Source: Candidatus Bathyarchaeota archaeon
GTDB lineage: Archaea; Thermoproteota; Bathyarchaeia; Bathyarchaeales; Bathycorpusculaceae
DNA length: 56,920 nucleotides
NCBI GenBank assembly: GCA_003164295.1
Contig: PLTA01000047.1
Span: 5,612-62,531 of the forward strand
Direction of reading: 5' to 3'
Below the pieces are notes generated by a model that was given only the letters and a program-made list of their open reading frames with translations, was not told the DNA's origin and ran no database searches. Both the position numbers and the translations under genes were made by a program. Below are positions 1 through 8,943 of the stretch, in pieces (position 1 is the first letter of the stretch; each line of letters begins with the position of its first letter).

Positions 1-221
1 TTTAGCTTTGTTTTCTAATAATTCGATACAAGCTAAAAACTTAAAAGAAGCTACAACGAAGAATATTATCGTGGGTGAGGGGAAGCAGCGAATTTGATGT
101 TTAGTTAGGGGGGTTTTTTTTCATGTCTGCTTCCGTCAGGAGGAGATTTGATAGTCTTCGACTTACAAATTTTAGTTGATGACCCCTAACTTCTGATTTA
201 TTTTTCCAGCATGGTGATTTT

Positions 222-545
222 TTGGGTAAGAATCGTGATCGCATAAGCATTATCGCAGCTATCTTAACGGCTGCTTCAAGCTCCGGCGCATGTAAAACTC
301 GAATCATGTACCATGCAAATTTGAATTTTAGCCTCTTAGAGAAATACCTTGCAGTTGCCATTGACTCAGGCTTTATCCAAGTTGAAGGCACAAAATATAA
401 GTTAACTGAGAGCGGCCAAGAATTCCTAAAGTCGTACACTAATTTTGAGAAGCGCTTTAATCGAGCCCAAAAACTGGTTGAAGATCTAATTAGTGAACGA
501 GAGCGGTTAACTCAGTCTTTTATAAAAACAGTTCGGAGTCAATAG
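222..545 (+). CDS. archaeal winged-helix transcriptional regulator
   Basis: Encodes 107 aa resembling the small archaeal winged-helix DNA-binding family (HTH_45 type). It opens with a DRISIIAAILTAA helix typical of these proteins, followed by a KTRIMYHANLNF recognition-helix segment, then a wing with the motif KYKLTESGQEFL. The last 30 residues (FEKRFNRAQKLVEDLISERERL) look like a coiled-coil dimerisation helix. It starts at a TTG codon; no convincing ATG lies upstream in frame. It stands alone upstream of a surface glycosylation region and may regulate it, but nothing in the sequence shows that. Family assignment is from fold and motif recognition. Confidence 0.75.
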   Translation: MGKNRDRISIIAAILTAASSSGACKTRIMYHANLNFSLLEKYLAVAIDSGFIQVEGTKYKLTESGQEFLKSYTNFEKRFNRAQKLVEDLISERERLTQSFIKTVRSQ

Positions 546-678
546 ACTATTAATTGAAATCAGGTAAATGTTTTTGAATTATAGATATTTTTCGGGTTTT
601 TCCATATCAGTTTAAATAATAAAGTTTTTATAATTAGTAATTGTTAATACAGAATTTACAGGAGAGGGAAGGGGAGAA

Positions 679-1362
679 ATGCAGGGAATATCTTCAACGC
701 AAGTTATCATAGCTGCGTTAAATGAAGAAGAAGGAATAGGCCTAACCATTACTGAACTAATGAGTACGCTTGGGGATTCGCATGTTTTGGTAGTTGACGG
801 CAACAGCATCGACCGAACAGTTGAAGTCGCAAAGAACTTGGGCGCTGAGATTGCTTTTCAAGACGGCAAAGGCAAGGGGGACGCACTGGCTAAAGCAATG
901 GAGTGCTCAGATTTCAAGTCAGATTATGTAGTAATTACCGACGCAGATTATACCTATCCAGCTGAATACGTTCCTGAAATGATGCGGCTTTTAGATGAGA
1001 ACCCTGATGTGGGTATGGTCTGCGGTAACCGATTCAACGGTCACGTAGACCCCAACGCACTGCATGATGTGTTTTACTTAGGCAACCGACTCATAGCCTT
1101 CACACATAACATGCTAAACGGTGTCCCATTAAAAGATCCGTTAACAGGGCTGCGAGTGGTGCGTTCTGAGATTCTTAGAAATTGGAAAGTTAAATCAAAA
1201 GGCTTTGATGTTGAAGTTGAACTTAATCACCATGTAGAGCGGCTCGGCTTTAGCATAATGGAAGTTCCCATTAACTATCGAGAACGTGTAGGGGAAAAGA
1301 AGCTTAAAGTTAAGCATGCTGCCGAAATTTTTAAACGCATAATGCTAGAAACAACATATTAA
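679..1362 (+). CDS. GT2 glycosyltransferase, dolichyl-phosphate sugar synthase-like
   Basis: A 227-aa GT-A fold enzyme. The N-terminal AALNEEEGIG and VVDGNSIDRT motifs bind the sugar nucleotide. The metal-binding DAD motif is at about residues 88-90 (ITDADYTYP). The later segment KDPLTGLRVVRSE with GFDVEVEL is characteristic of the DPM1/DPG-synthase branch. There are no C-terminal membrane helices, so it is the short soluble form. Such enzymes load mannose or glucose onto dolichyl phosphate for N-glycosylation. A strong purine-rich ribosome site (GGAGAGGGAAGGGGAG) precedes the ATG. It fits the glycan genes that follow; the exact sugar is unknown. Confidence 0.85.
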   Translation: MQGISSTQVIIAALNEEEGIGLTITELMSTLGDSHVLVVDGNSIDRTVEVAKNLGAEIAFQDGKGKGDALAKAMECSDFKSDYVVITDADYTYPAEYVPEMMRLLDENPDVGMVCGNRFNGHVDPNALHDVFYLGNRLIAFTHNMLNGVPLKDPLTGLRVVRSEILRNWKVKSKGFDVEVELNHHVERLGFSIMEVPINYRERVGEKKLKVKHAAEIFKRIMLETTY

Positions 1363-1442
1363 ATGCGGATTCTTGGCTTGGAAAGCAGTTTTTCAGGTCC
1401 AACGGTTCGGTTTGTTAAGAGTTCTTTTCGGAGGAGCTTGTA

Positions 1443-1736
1443 ATGAGGGAAAGTGATTTGCCAGTTATTATGGTGCGCATTCCTAAAAAGGTTGAAAAGC
1501 AGTGGGTGTTGAGGCATGAGAAAGACGGGCTTGATGAATATGGAATTTCGTTTTTCTTGAAATTTCAGTATGGTCTTGAAAATTTTGAAAGGATACCTGA
1601 CCAGTTGCTTTTGTTTAGTATGCGGTTTCAAAAGCGAGGGGGACAACCAATGAAAGCCGACTTATGGGTTAGAGAAAGGAAAGTTGATAACTTAGTGGAG
1701 CTAATCTTAGTAAGAGTTCATGCAGAACCATTATGA
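1443..1736 (+). CDS. small conserved hypothetical protein
   Basis: A 97-aa protein I do not recognise. It has no membrane segment or signal peptide. The sequence is rich in charged and aromatic residues (KKVEKQWVLRHEKDGLDEYG) and ends with a beta-strand-like segment. A GGAGGAGC-like ribosome site precedes the ATG and the next gene begins 10 bases after its stop, so the two are probably co-transcribed. The opposite-strand frame across this gene is taken as a shadow because the plus frame has the ribosome site and downstream partner. Confidence 0.55.
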   Translation: MRESDLPVIMVRIPKKVEKQWVLRHEKDGLDEYGISFFLKFQYGLENFERIPDQLLLFSMRFQKRGGQPMKADLWVRERKVDNLVELILVRVHAEPL

Positions 1737-1746
1737 GGTGTAAGCT

Positions 1747-2046
1747 ATGCAGAAACTTGAAACCCGAACCATAGAAATAGATTCAAAAGTTACAGAAGGG
1801 GTAAAATTACCTGCAAGTATGATTCTTTACGCAGTTGCTGTAGATCACTTCGTTATAACAGCTAAACCTCTCAAAAACCTAGAGGCTACTGCTTTGGCAA
1901 AAACCCGCGTTGCCGTTGCCGCTGGAGAGGATAAAGTCGTGATCAAATTGGGAACAAAGATATACGGTTTTTATCACTTGGACGAAAACGATTACACTGT
2001 TATGGTTTCCGAAAAGGACCCGGCGACAATTGTCGTAACCATCTGA
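1747..2046 (+). CDS. small beta-rich hypothetical protein
   Basis: A 99-aa protein with alternating hydrophobic/charged strands (KVTEGVKLPASMILYAVAVD, DKVVIKLGTKIYGFYHLD), suggesting a compact beta-barrel or beta-sandwich. No catalytic or metal-binding motif is visible and there is no membrane anchor. A GAGGTG ribosome site lies just upstream, overlapping the end of the previous gene, which supports an operon with it. Function unknown. Confidence 0.6.
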   Translation: MQKLETRTIEIDSKVTEGVKLPASMILYAVAVDHFVITAKPLKNLEATALAKTRVAVAAGEDKVVIKLGTKIYGFYHLDENDYTVMVSEKDPATIVVTI

Positions 2047-2224
2047 TATATCATTGATGGTTTTCTGAGTCGTGAAGACTAATAAAGCGCCAAGAAGGAA
2101 ATAGAGTTTCTCAAAGAATTGACATGCATAGAGTAAGGAATTTTTTCAGCATTAATGGGTATTGCTGTCGAAAGTTCTTTTGGAAAGCGTTGATAATGTG
2201 TGCTAATGTTAAGTAACGCTTGAT

Positions 2225-2746
2225 TTGGAGGCAACAAAAATAAAAAATTGCTACAAACTTTTCGCTCTCGCAATGTTGTTTTTCTTGTCGTTTGGTTCAT
2301 GCTTTTTCAGTGAGCGTGACGTTTTTGCTCAAACAGATCAAACTCCTTCAACATTGCAGGCAGCTAACCTCGCAGTTTCCAATGCCTTTAGCGCTGTTTT
2401 GGATGCTGAAAAAGCAGGCGCAAACGTTACAGACCTAATTGCTCAATTAAATAATGCATCAGGCATCTTGGCTGGGGCAGAAAATTCGTACCGAAGTGGA
2501 GACTCCAACACAGCCGCAGCCCAAGCAGACAGCGTCTTACCAATCGCACAACAAGTCACAGTTGCTGCTCAAAACGCCAAACAAACCGCCACCGTCTCGG
2601 GTCAAAACGCTTTTTGGTCCACCATAGCATTTACCGTAATTGGTTCTATCGTGTTTGTTTTGGCTTTGTTTCTGGTTTGGCGCTGGTTCAAGCGACGTTA
2701 CACTAACAATCTGTCCCAAGCAAAACCTGAGGTGAACAGCCAATGA
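2225..2746 (+). CDS. secreted, membrane-anchored alanine-rich protein
   Basis: A 173-aa protein starting at TTG. Residues 11-36 form a signal peptide (FALAMLFFLSFGSCFF). Residues 37-125 are an extracytoplasmic alpha-helical, Ala/Gln/Asn-rich domain. A transmembrane helix at about 130-155 is followed by a short basic tail (WRWFKRRY). This layout is common in archaeal genes that sit beside DUF1616 surface proteins. Its stop overlaps the ATG of a truncated copy of the downstream DUF1616-like gene. Originally it was probably followed directly by the gene now at 3469. Role in surface assembly is an inference. Confidence 0.6.
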   Translation: MEATKIKNCYKLFALAMLFFLSFGSCFFSERDVFAQTDQTPSTLQAANLAVSNAFSAVLDAEKAGANVTDLIAQLNNASGILAGAENSYRSGDSNTAAAQADSVLPIAQQVTVAAQNAKQTATVSGQNAFWSTIAFTVIGSIVFVLALFLVWRWFKRRYTNNLSQAKPEVNSQ

Positions 2747-2817
2747 AGCTTGAAGGTTACAAACTCGTTTTTGTTTTCAGGGGGTTAATGGGTGTTGGTT
2801 TGTTGGATGAGCTTTAA
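2743..2817 (+). pseudogene. truncated duplicate of the 5' end of the DUF1616-like gene
   Basis: Reads MKLEGYKLVFVFRGLMGVGL before a stop, matching the first 19 or so residues of the gene at 3469 (MKLESYKLIFVAVGLIGVLL). The preceding bases also match those before 3469. It is a 5' fragment left when the hicBA segment entered or was copied between the two halves of the operon. Confidence 0.65.
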
Positions 2818-2924
2818 AAGCTGCTGTTAATAATTGTTACTGTATGGTAGTGAAAGTTACCAAAGTTACCGAGTTTTTATCAGAATTTTTATATCTGCCC
2901 TAATCACATCAGCATGTTGGCAGA

Positions 2925-3155
2925 TTGTATATGCATGACTTCGATGTGGTGCTTCTCGAAGACGAAACAGGCGGTTACGTGGCCACAGTGCCTGCTCTAC
3001 CTGGATGCCATACACAAGGTGACACGTTGGCTGAGGTTATGGAGAACGCCAAAGAAACGATAGATCTTTACTTGGAAACCTTAACTGTGGCGGAAAAGAA
3101 AGATTTACTGAAGGAAAAAGTCGTGGGCATACAAAAAGTGAAAGTTCTTGCCTAA
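2925..3155 (+). CDS. hicB: HicB-family antitoxin
   Basis: About 75 aa with the canonical HicB N-terminal domain: a short strand (HDFDVVLLEDETGGYVA), the conserved turn VPALPGCHTQGDT, and the helix EVMENAKETIDLYLETL. HicB neutralises the mRNA-cleaving HicA toxin and can repress its own promoter. Translation may start at TTG 2925 or at ATG 2931. The partner toxin follows immediately but carries a frameshift, so this antitoxin may be an orphan. A direct duplication of host sequence flanks the module. Confidence 0.85.
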   Translation: MYMHDFDVVLLEDETGGYVATVPALPGCHTQGDTLAEVMENAKETIDLYLETLTVAEKKDLLKEKVVGIQKVKVLA

Positions 3156-3382
3156 AATTCCGCCTGTAGATTCCCAATCAGTTAATTAAAATTCTGGGAA
3201 GCCAAGGTTTTAAAGTTATCCGTCAAAAAGGCTCACACGTTATTCTGATAAATGAGAAGAAAACTAGAATAGTTATACCTATGCATCCTGGAAAAGACAT
3301 TAAACCTGGATTAATCAGAGCCATAATAAGAGAAGCTGGAATAAGTCGCGAAACATTCCTCAAACTCTTAAAGGAAAAATAG
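3148..3382 (+). pseudogene. hicA: HicA toxin, frameshifted
   Basis: The reading frame from TTG 3148 gives PKIPPVDSQSV and then a stop. One base over, the HicA body continues (LIKILGSQGFKVIRQKGSHV, then VIPMHPGKDIKPGLIRAIIR and SRETFLKLLKEK) to a TAG at 3380-3382. The GSH catalytic histidine and the MHPGKDIKPG strand are intact, so only the N-terminal frame is broken. No ATG, GTG or TTG opens the body frame after its upstream TAG. It is a decayed toxin, a sequencing indel, or a product of ATT initiation. Confidence 0.75.
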
Positions 3383-3468
3383 ATTTATCAGCATCTTTTT
3401 TTCATGATTAGATTCAGTGCACTTTAAAAGCAGAGTTTATCTGAAGCAAAACCTGAAGTGATTAACCT

Positions 3469-4071
3469 ATGAAGCTTGAAAGTTACAAACTTATTTTCGT
3501 TGCAGTAGGCTTAATTGGCGTTTTGCTCATTGCAACTCCCGCAATTGCCGGTGCCATCCCCCGTCTTCCTGGTGGAGCGCAGTTTTCTGATCTTTATCTT
3601 TTGGGGCCAAATCAGGTGGCTGGGAATTACCCCTCTAACATTGTGGTCGGTCAGAACTACTCTATTTATGTCGGTGTAGGAAACCAGTTGGGGACTTCAG
3701 CATACTATGTTTTGTATCTGAAGCTTGGCAATGAGACTGATTCACTACCAAATAATGCTCTTGGGACGCCAAGTTCTCTTCCGCCCTTGTATGAATATAG
3801 GTTTTCCATTCAAAATGGCCTGAATTGGGAAAGTCTCCTAACTTTTTCAGTTTCGAATGCTTCAATCACAGGAAACAATTCACAAATCAACACTCTGCAA
3901 ATAAACGGTGACACCTTTAACGTAGATAAAAGCGCCATTTGGGATTCAAACAGCACCACATTCACATACCAACTATTCTTTGAATTGTGGAGATACAACA
4001 TTCAATCTAGTTTAACCCAGTTTGATAATCGTTTTGTTGACTTGCAACTGAATCTTACGGGAAATTCATAA
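3469..4071 (+). CDS. DUF1616-like extracytoplasmic surface protein
   Basis: A 200-aa protein with an N-terminal signal or anchor helix (residues 6-28, LIFVAVGLIGVLLIATPAIAG). The extracellular beta-sandwich resembles the C-terminal part of DUF1616 proteins: FSDLYLLGP, NYPSNIVVGQNYSIYVGVGN and YYVLYLKLGNET are typical strands. Several N-x-S/T sequons suggest N-glycosylation. The membrane half of a DUF1616 protein is encoded separately at 14716, so the two may work as a split pair. Its 5' end is duplicated at 2743. Confidence 0.65.
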   Translation: MKLESYKLIFVAVGLIGVLLIATPAIAGAIPRLPGGAQFSDLYLLGPNQVAGNYPSNIVVGQNYSIYVGVGNQLGTSAYYVLYLKLGNETDSLPNNALGTPSSLPPLYEYRFSIQNGLNWESLLTFSVSNASITGNNSQINTLQINGDTFNVDKSAIWDSNSTTFTYQLFFELWRYNIQSSLTQFDNRFVDLQLNLTGNS

Positions 4072-4152
4072 GTCTCTATTTTTACTATCCCAAGCATAAC
4101 CGCTTATGAACTAATTTGGATCCGTGTCTGATAAACTAATGGTGAAGTTTTT

Positions 4153-5253
4153 TTGGAACTTGTCTTAGAAATTTTTGCAATTCTTATTTCTATTCAAGTG
4201 GCAATGTTTACTTTGTTTAACGTTTTTGCCGTCTGGGCGTCTAAACGTGCTTCTGGTATTTCAAAAGTTAAAACTGTTTCTTTCAGGATTGCTCTCATAA
4301 TACCTTGCCACAATGAAGAACGAGTAATTATCGAAAAACTCAATAATTCTTTTATTGCTCTTTCATTCAATAATGAATCAAATGTATATGTTTTAGACGA
4401 CGGCAGTACTGACAATACTTTCAAGTTGGCTGAAGAATACCGTCAGAATCATAACCTGAAAAATTTTGTTGTTTGGAAAAATCCAGCTGGCAGGGGAAAA
4501 TCAAAAGCCCTTAACTGGGTATTTAGCAAAATTCAGGCAGATGTTATAGTTATCACTGATGCTGATGCGTTGCTACAAGAAAACTCAATTTGTGAATTAA
4601 TTTCAAATTTTAATGATCCATCTGTAGGGGCGGTAACGGGCAAAATAACTACACGTGGACAAAACAACGCAATGCAGAAAGAAGAGGGGTTGTACCGAAG
4701 GCTATCTGAATTATGGCGGAAAGCAGAATCTAATCTTGATTCTTGCTCAGTTTTTAACGGACCACTTATGGCTATCAGAGGCGGATTAGTTCAACGGTTT
4801 AAAATTGATGAAAGCACAAACGCTGACGATACTAACATAGCTTATAGAGTAAGACGGTTGGGCTATCGAGCAATATATGAACCAAATGCTTTAGTGAGTG
4901 AATATATCAGCACTTCAGCTCTTGTCAGAGCGAAGCAAGAAATACGTCGTGGCAGGGGCTTAACCCGGAGAATACTTCAGAATATCAGCGTCTTAGGTCG
5001 ATTTGGATATTTTGGAAAAATAATATATCCTTTTTCGTTATTTAATTATGTGATCTCGCCATTACTCACATTAATGATCCTTATTTTGCTTCCTTTTATA
5101 ATTATGCAGTTTCCATTTTTATTGCTATTATTACTCCTGCTGCTGATACCAGTTGTTAGAATAGCAGTTTTTGGTTACTTGTACAGAGAAATGAGTCTAA
5201 TTATTGGATTATTTACTCCAAGCAAGCGAAGTTGGAAACCCCAACGAGGATAA
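4153..5253 (+). CDS. membrane-bound processive-type GT2 glycosyltransferase
   Basis: A 366-aa protein starting at TTG. It has an N-terminal membrane helix (about 5-28), a GT-A domain (IIPCHNEERV, VLDDGSTDNTF), a D136-x-D138 metal site (DADALL), and a second acidic motif at D225-D226 (ADDTNIAYRVRRLGY). An RRGRG segment near 266-270 stands where QxxRW enzymes have their acceptor motif. Two or three C-terminal helices (about 285-345) follow. This is the architecture of cellulose/hyaluronan-synthase-like enzymes that extend a glycan at the membrane. The classic QRxRW is not intact, so a non-processive role is possible. Confidence 0.82.
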   Translation: MELVLEIFAILISIQVAMFTLFNVFAVWASKRASGISKVKTVSFRIALIIPCHNEERVIIEKLNNSFIALSFNNESNVYVLDDGSTDNTFKLAEEYRQNHNLKNFVVWKNPAGRGKSKALNWVFSKIQADVIVITDADALLQENSICELISNFNDPSVGAVTGKITTRGQNNAMQKEEGLYRRLSELWRKAESNLDSCSVFNGPLMAIRGGLVQRFKIDESTNADDTNIAYRVRRLGYRAIYEPNALVSEYISTSALVRAKQEIRRGRGLTRRILQNISVLGRFGYFGKIIYPFSLFNYVISPLLTLMILILLPFIIMQFPFLLLLLLLLLIPVVRIAVFGYLYREMSLIIGLFTPSKRSWKPQRG

Positions 5254-5443
5254 GCCTGGTAAATTTGAAAGAAATGTAAACATATGTTGCTGCATATTTT
5301 TTTTTATTATTGCTATTTAGATTAACTTAGGATTTCAACAAGTTTATAATGAAATCCTTCGAATTTCTTTAGGTAAATTATCATGTCATTACTAAATTGA
5401 AAGTAGTCTATTGCATCTTGTCGTGATTGAAGGAAGTTATCAG

Positions 5444-7300
5444 ATGTGTGGTATTAACGGGTTTAATTTCGCCGATAGACATCAAGCGGAAGTCATGAAT
5501 AAGGCAATAAAACATAGGGGACCGGATGATGAAGGTATTTTTGTCGATGAAAACGTAACCCTGGGACATGTCAGGCTTGCCATAATCGATTTAAGTAAAG
5601 CAGGGAAGCAGCCAATGGTCTTTGAGCGAAATGGCAAATCAGCGACAATTGTTTTTAACGGGGAAATCTATAATTTTGAGACTATAAGAAAAGAATTGGA
5701 AAGCAAAGGATACACGTTTAATTCAAGAACAGACACTGAGGTCATACTGGCAAGCTATTTAGAGTGGGGCTTTGAATGTGTTAATCGTTTTAACGGTATG
5801 TGGGCATTTGTAATTTATGATCCCAGCAAAATGGTTCTTTTCTGTTCACGAGATAGATTAGGAGTTAAACCCTTCCATTATTTTCTTGTTAAAGACAAAT
5901 TTATTTTCAGTTCAGAATTAAAAGGAATATTAACTCACGATAACCTGTCCTTGAACAAAAAAGAAAACATTAACGTAGACGCATTGAATCTTTACTTTAC
6001 GTTGGGTTACATTCCATCTCCATATACCATTTACAACAATGTATACAAACTTGAAGCTCGACAGAACCTAATTTTTGATCTCAAAACTAAAAAGACCGAA
6101 AAATGGTACTATTACAAAATTCCAAAATACGACCCCGAGCGCAATCCCAAAAAACTAATTGAAGAAGGCAGGGAACTTCTGAAGGATGCAGTTAGACTTC
6201 GGATGATTGCTGACGTGCCGATTGGTGCATTCTTAAGCGGGGGTCTAGATTCGACTACGACAGTTGGCATGATGAGTGAATTTACAGATGTCAAGAATCT
6301 TCATACTTTCTCTATTGGCTTCGAAGGGAAATATGACGAAACACCATTTATCAATATCGCTAAAGATTATTTTCATAGCAAGCATCATCATAGTTATTTT
6401 GTGCAAGATGATTTTGAAAAAATAATTGATACATATGCCTATATTTTTGATGAACCACTCTCTGATTACTCAGGATTTCCCACCTTAACACTTTGCAAGA
6501 TGACTCGTGAATATGTAACTGTGGCTCTAAGCGGCGATGGTGGCGACGAGATTTTCGGCGGATATCCATTATATGTGATGGGGTACAGGATGCACATGAT
6601 TCGAAAAATCCCGCGATTCTTAAGGATTCTTTTAGCAAAAATCCCTGCAGATGAAAACCTTAATGGATATGTTTCTTTATATCTGTTAAAAGAAGCTTTT
6701 CAGTTGTCACTTTGCGATCCAACATTTTTCTTTGCTAATGCTTTAGAGACTGACTTATTCCTTCCTAATATTTACAAGGAATGGACAAAAGACAAATTGA
6801 AAATTTGCGTTGATTATGGTGCAAACAATTTTGCTGACGTTCTACGGTTGTACGATCTGATGTTTAATACTTTATCTGATAATTTCCTTGAAAAGGTGGA
6901 CAGAGCTTCAATGGCTTATGGTTTAGAAGTTCGAAGCCCTTTTCTGGATTACCGATTCGTAGAATTCTCTCAGCGAATACCAACAGAACTGCAAGTTGAC
7001 TTATTCGAGTCCAAAAAGCTTTTGAAGAAGCTGACGAAAGGTATTGTCCCAGATGTGATACGACATCGGAGCAAGAGGGGATTCGTACCCCCGTTGCAAG
7101 ATTGGATATTGGATGAAAGATATGCAAAGTTCTTGAAACAAATTGCCGATCGTTTGAATGAGATCGACCCAGAATTGTCGAAGTTTCTCAATGAACGGGT
7201 TCTAATTAAGAATAACAAGTTGTACGGTCTTTACAAAATTCGTCTCTTTATATTCGGCATCTGGTTTGAAAAGTGGATAGATAAATGCGATTTGAGTTAA
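5444..7300 (+). CDS. asnB: asparagine synthase (glutamine-hydrolysing)
   Basis: A 618-aa class II glutamine amidotransferase plus synthetase. I place the start at ATG 5444, behind GAAGGAAG, because it gives the family N-terminus MCGING, where Cys2 becomes the N-terminal nucleophile; a TTG 33 bases upstream would bury it. The glutaminase half has RGPDDEG and NGEIYNF. The synthetase half has the ATP pyrophosphatase loop SGGLDS at residues 265-270 and SGDGGDEIFGGYP. It converts aspartate to asparagine, or amidates a sugar acid as in many polysaccharide clusters. Flanking glycosyltransferases favour a glycan-modifying role, but the sequence alone cannot decide. Confidence 0.92.
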   Translation: MCGINGFNFADRHQAEVMNKAIKHRGPDDEGIFVDENVTLGHVRLAIIDLSKAGKQPMVFERNGKSATIVFNGEIYNFETIRKELESKGYTFNSRTDTEVILASYLEWGFECVNRFNGMWAFVIYDPSKMVLFCSRDRLGVKPFHYFLVKDKFIFSSELKGILTHDNLSLNKKENINVDALNLYFTLGYIPSPYTIYNNVYKLEARQNLIFDLKTKKTEKWYYYKIPKYDPERNPKKLIEEGRELLKDAVRLRMIADVPIGAFLSGGLDSTTTVGMMSEFTDVKNLHTFSIGFEGKYDETPFINIAKDYFHSKHHHSYFVQDDFEKIIDTYAYIFDEPLSDYSGFPTLTLCKMTREYVTVALSGDGGDEIFGGYPLYVMGYRMHMIRKIPRFLRILLAKIPADENLNGYVSLYLLKEAFQLSLCDPTFFFANALETDLFLPNIYKEWTKDKLKICVDYGANNFADVLRLYDLMFNTLSDNFLEKVDRASMAYGLEVRSPFLDYRFVEFSQRIPTELQVDLFESKKLLKKLTKGIVPDVIRHRSKRGFVPPLQDWILDERYAKFLKQIADRLNEIDPELSKFLNERVLIKNNKLYGLYKIRLFIFGIWFEKWIDKCDLS

Positions 7301-7422
7301 CCGCTTAACAATAAAAAACTGAAAAAAAGATAATTCGCGTGGCGCGTTCATGCTCCTATTCATTACGTGACTATTTTCGACCAAATATACTCCTTGCTTA
7401 CATTAAACTTAGGTGAATCTTC

Positions 7423-8565
7423 TTGAACATAGCAATGCTTATTTCGACTCCTTTTCCCCCTGAAGAGGGAATAGGTAACTATGTTTTTAATCTTTCAACT
7501 GAATTGTTAGAGCGCGGTCACAATGTTACGATAATAACACGCGGAGCTTTGAAAAGAAAAACTTTTGAGTATAAATCTATACGGGTTATGAAAATTCCAT
7601 TTCTAATGGCGTATCCGTTTCACGTCGACATAAATGGATTTTTCGTCAACCAATTATTGAAAGCATACGAAAAGGAATTTGACTTAGTACATCTCCATAT
7701 GCCTTTGGTTCCCGCAGTATCGACGCGTTTGCCTATTGTAACGACCTTTCACTCGCCTCATTTTGCCGATTCTTACTCGGCCGACATGGTGAATTTTCAC
7801 AATGTTCTCAGAAAGGGCCTCGGTGTGTTTGATTATCGAATAGAAAAAACATTAATCAAGTCTTCGCGTATCGTGAGTGCAGTATCGTCAGGTGTGAAAC
7901 TTGACATTGATCGGTATTATCATGTTAAACATGAGCGAATAAGAGTTTTCGGAAATGGAGTTTGCGACCGATTTCTTGAAGCCGCTCGGTCTTCTTCCAT
8001 TGTGAAGGATGTATTCATGATTTTGTATGTAGGAAGCCTTGAATATGGGAAAGGTTTGCTCGATTTGATAAAAAGCATGAAAATCGTTACAACAAGAGTC
8101 CCGAATGCGCGACTTGTTATAGTTGGGAAGGGTCCTATGCTTTACAATTTGACTAGAACTATCGCGGAGCTAAACCTTTCGAAGAATGTTCTGGTTAAAG
8201 GTTTTCATCCTCATGATGAAGTGTTAAATGATTATTTGCGTGCATCGATATTTGTTCTTCCATCCCATGTCGAAGGGCTTTCTACGGTTATTCTTGAAGC
8301 AATGGCCTGCAAGGACGCTGTTGTGGCGACTGATGTTCGTGGCATTTCAGAGGTAGTAAGATCAGGCAAAACAGGTTTGCTGGTTCCAAAAAAAGACCCG
8401 CAAGCCCTTGCTCGAGCGATAATACTTCTATTAGAGAATCCTGAGATAAGAAAGATCCTGTCTAAGAATGCAAGTGAAATGATAAACGAAAACTATACTT
8501 GGACCAAAGTCTCTGATAGAGTTATAGGCTCATATTTCGATGCAATAAGTAGTGATAAAGAATAA
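7423..8565 (+). CDS. GT4 glycosyltransferase
   Basis: A 380-aa GT-B enzyme of the GT4 family, starting at TTG behind TAGGTGA. The N-terminal half has the glycine-rich acceptor loop (PPEEGIGNYVFNLSTELLERGH). The C-terminal half has ILYVGSLEYGKGLLDLIKS, then VIVGKGPM and PSHVEGLSTVILEAMACKDAVV, the EX7E-type donor-binding signature with both glutamates. It would transfer a nucleotide sugar during surface glycan assembly. It is the first of two GT4 genes here; they differ clearly and are not a recent duplication. Confidence 0.88.
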   Translation: MNIAMLISTPFPPEEGIGNYVFNLSTELLERGHNVTIITRGALKRKTFEYKSIRVMKIPFLMAYPFHVDINGFFVNQLLKAYEKEFDLVHLHMPLVPAVSTRLPIVTTFHSPHFADSYSADMVNFHNVLRKGLGVFDYRIEKTLIKSSRIVSAVSSGVKLDIDRYYHVKHERIRVFGNGVCDRFLEAARSSSIVKDVFMILYVGSLEYGKGLLDLIKSMKIVTTRVPNARLVIVGKGPMLYNLTRTIAELNLSKNVLVKGFHPHDEVLNDYLRASIFVLPSHVEGLSTVILEAMACKDAVVATDVRGISEVVRSGKTGLLVPKKDPQALARAIILLLENPEIRKILSKNASEMINENYTWTKVSDRVIGSYFDAISSDKE

Positions 8566-8943
8566 GTATTATCAGTAATTTTGGAGTGTATGCTTAATCC
8601 GTGAGGGGTTTAAGTTGTTTTCGAAAAAATGGTTCTTTTCAGGGGCGCTGATGGATCTGGGAACCGCGACAACCATGACGGATAATAAGGATTCTGCTAC
8701 GTTTCGATATCGTAAATCTCTCTCAAGTTCATCTTTCCCTAACCAACAGTACCGTTCTCTCTCGCTCGGAATTTGGTCCAGTCTCTACGATTAATGACTC
8801 AATATGTCCATCGGCTTCCTAGGCGGACTGTCTGGCTTATCCTTATGGTTGTAGCTTCCTTGGGCGCTCTTATTGAATCAACACAATGGCAGGGTATTGT
8901 GTGCAGAATGTTTCCCATGTCAAAAGAATGGATTTGATCTTAA
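8566..8943. other. gene-free interval between two GT4 genes
   Basis: No supported gene. The last third reads as a short hydrophobic frame (RRTVWLILMVVASLGALIES) without a start, so it may be the tail of a lost membrane-protein gene. No repeat copy or RNA gene was seen. Confidence 0.35.
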
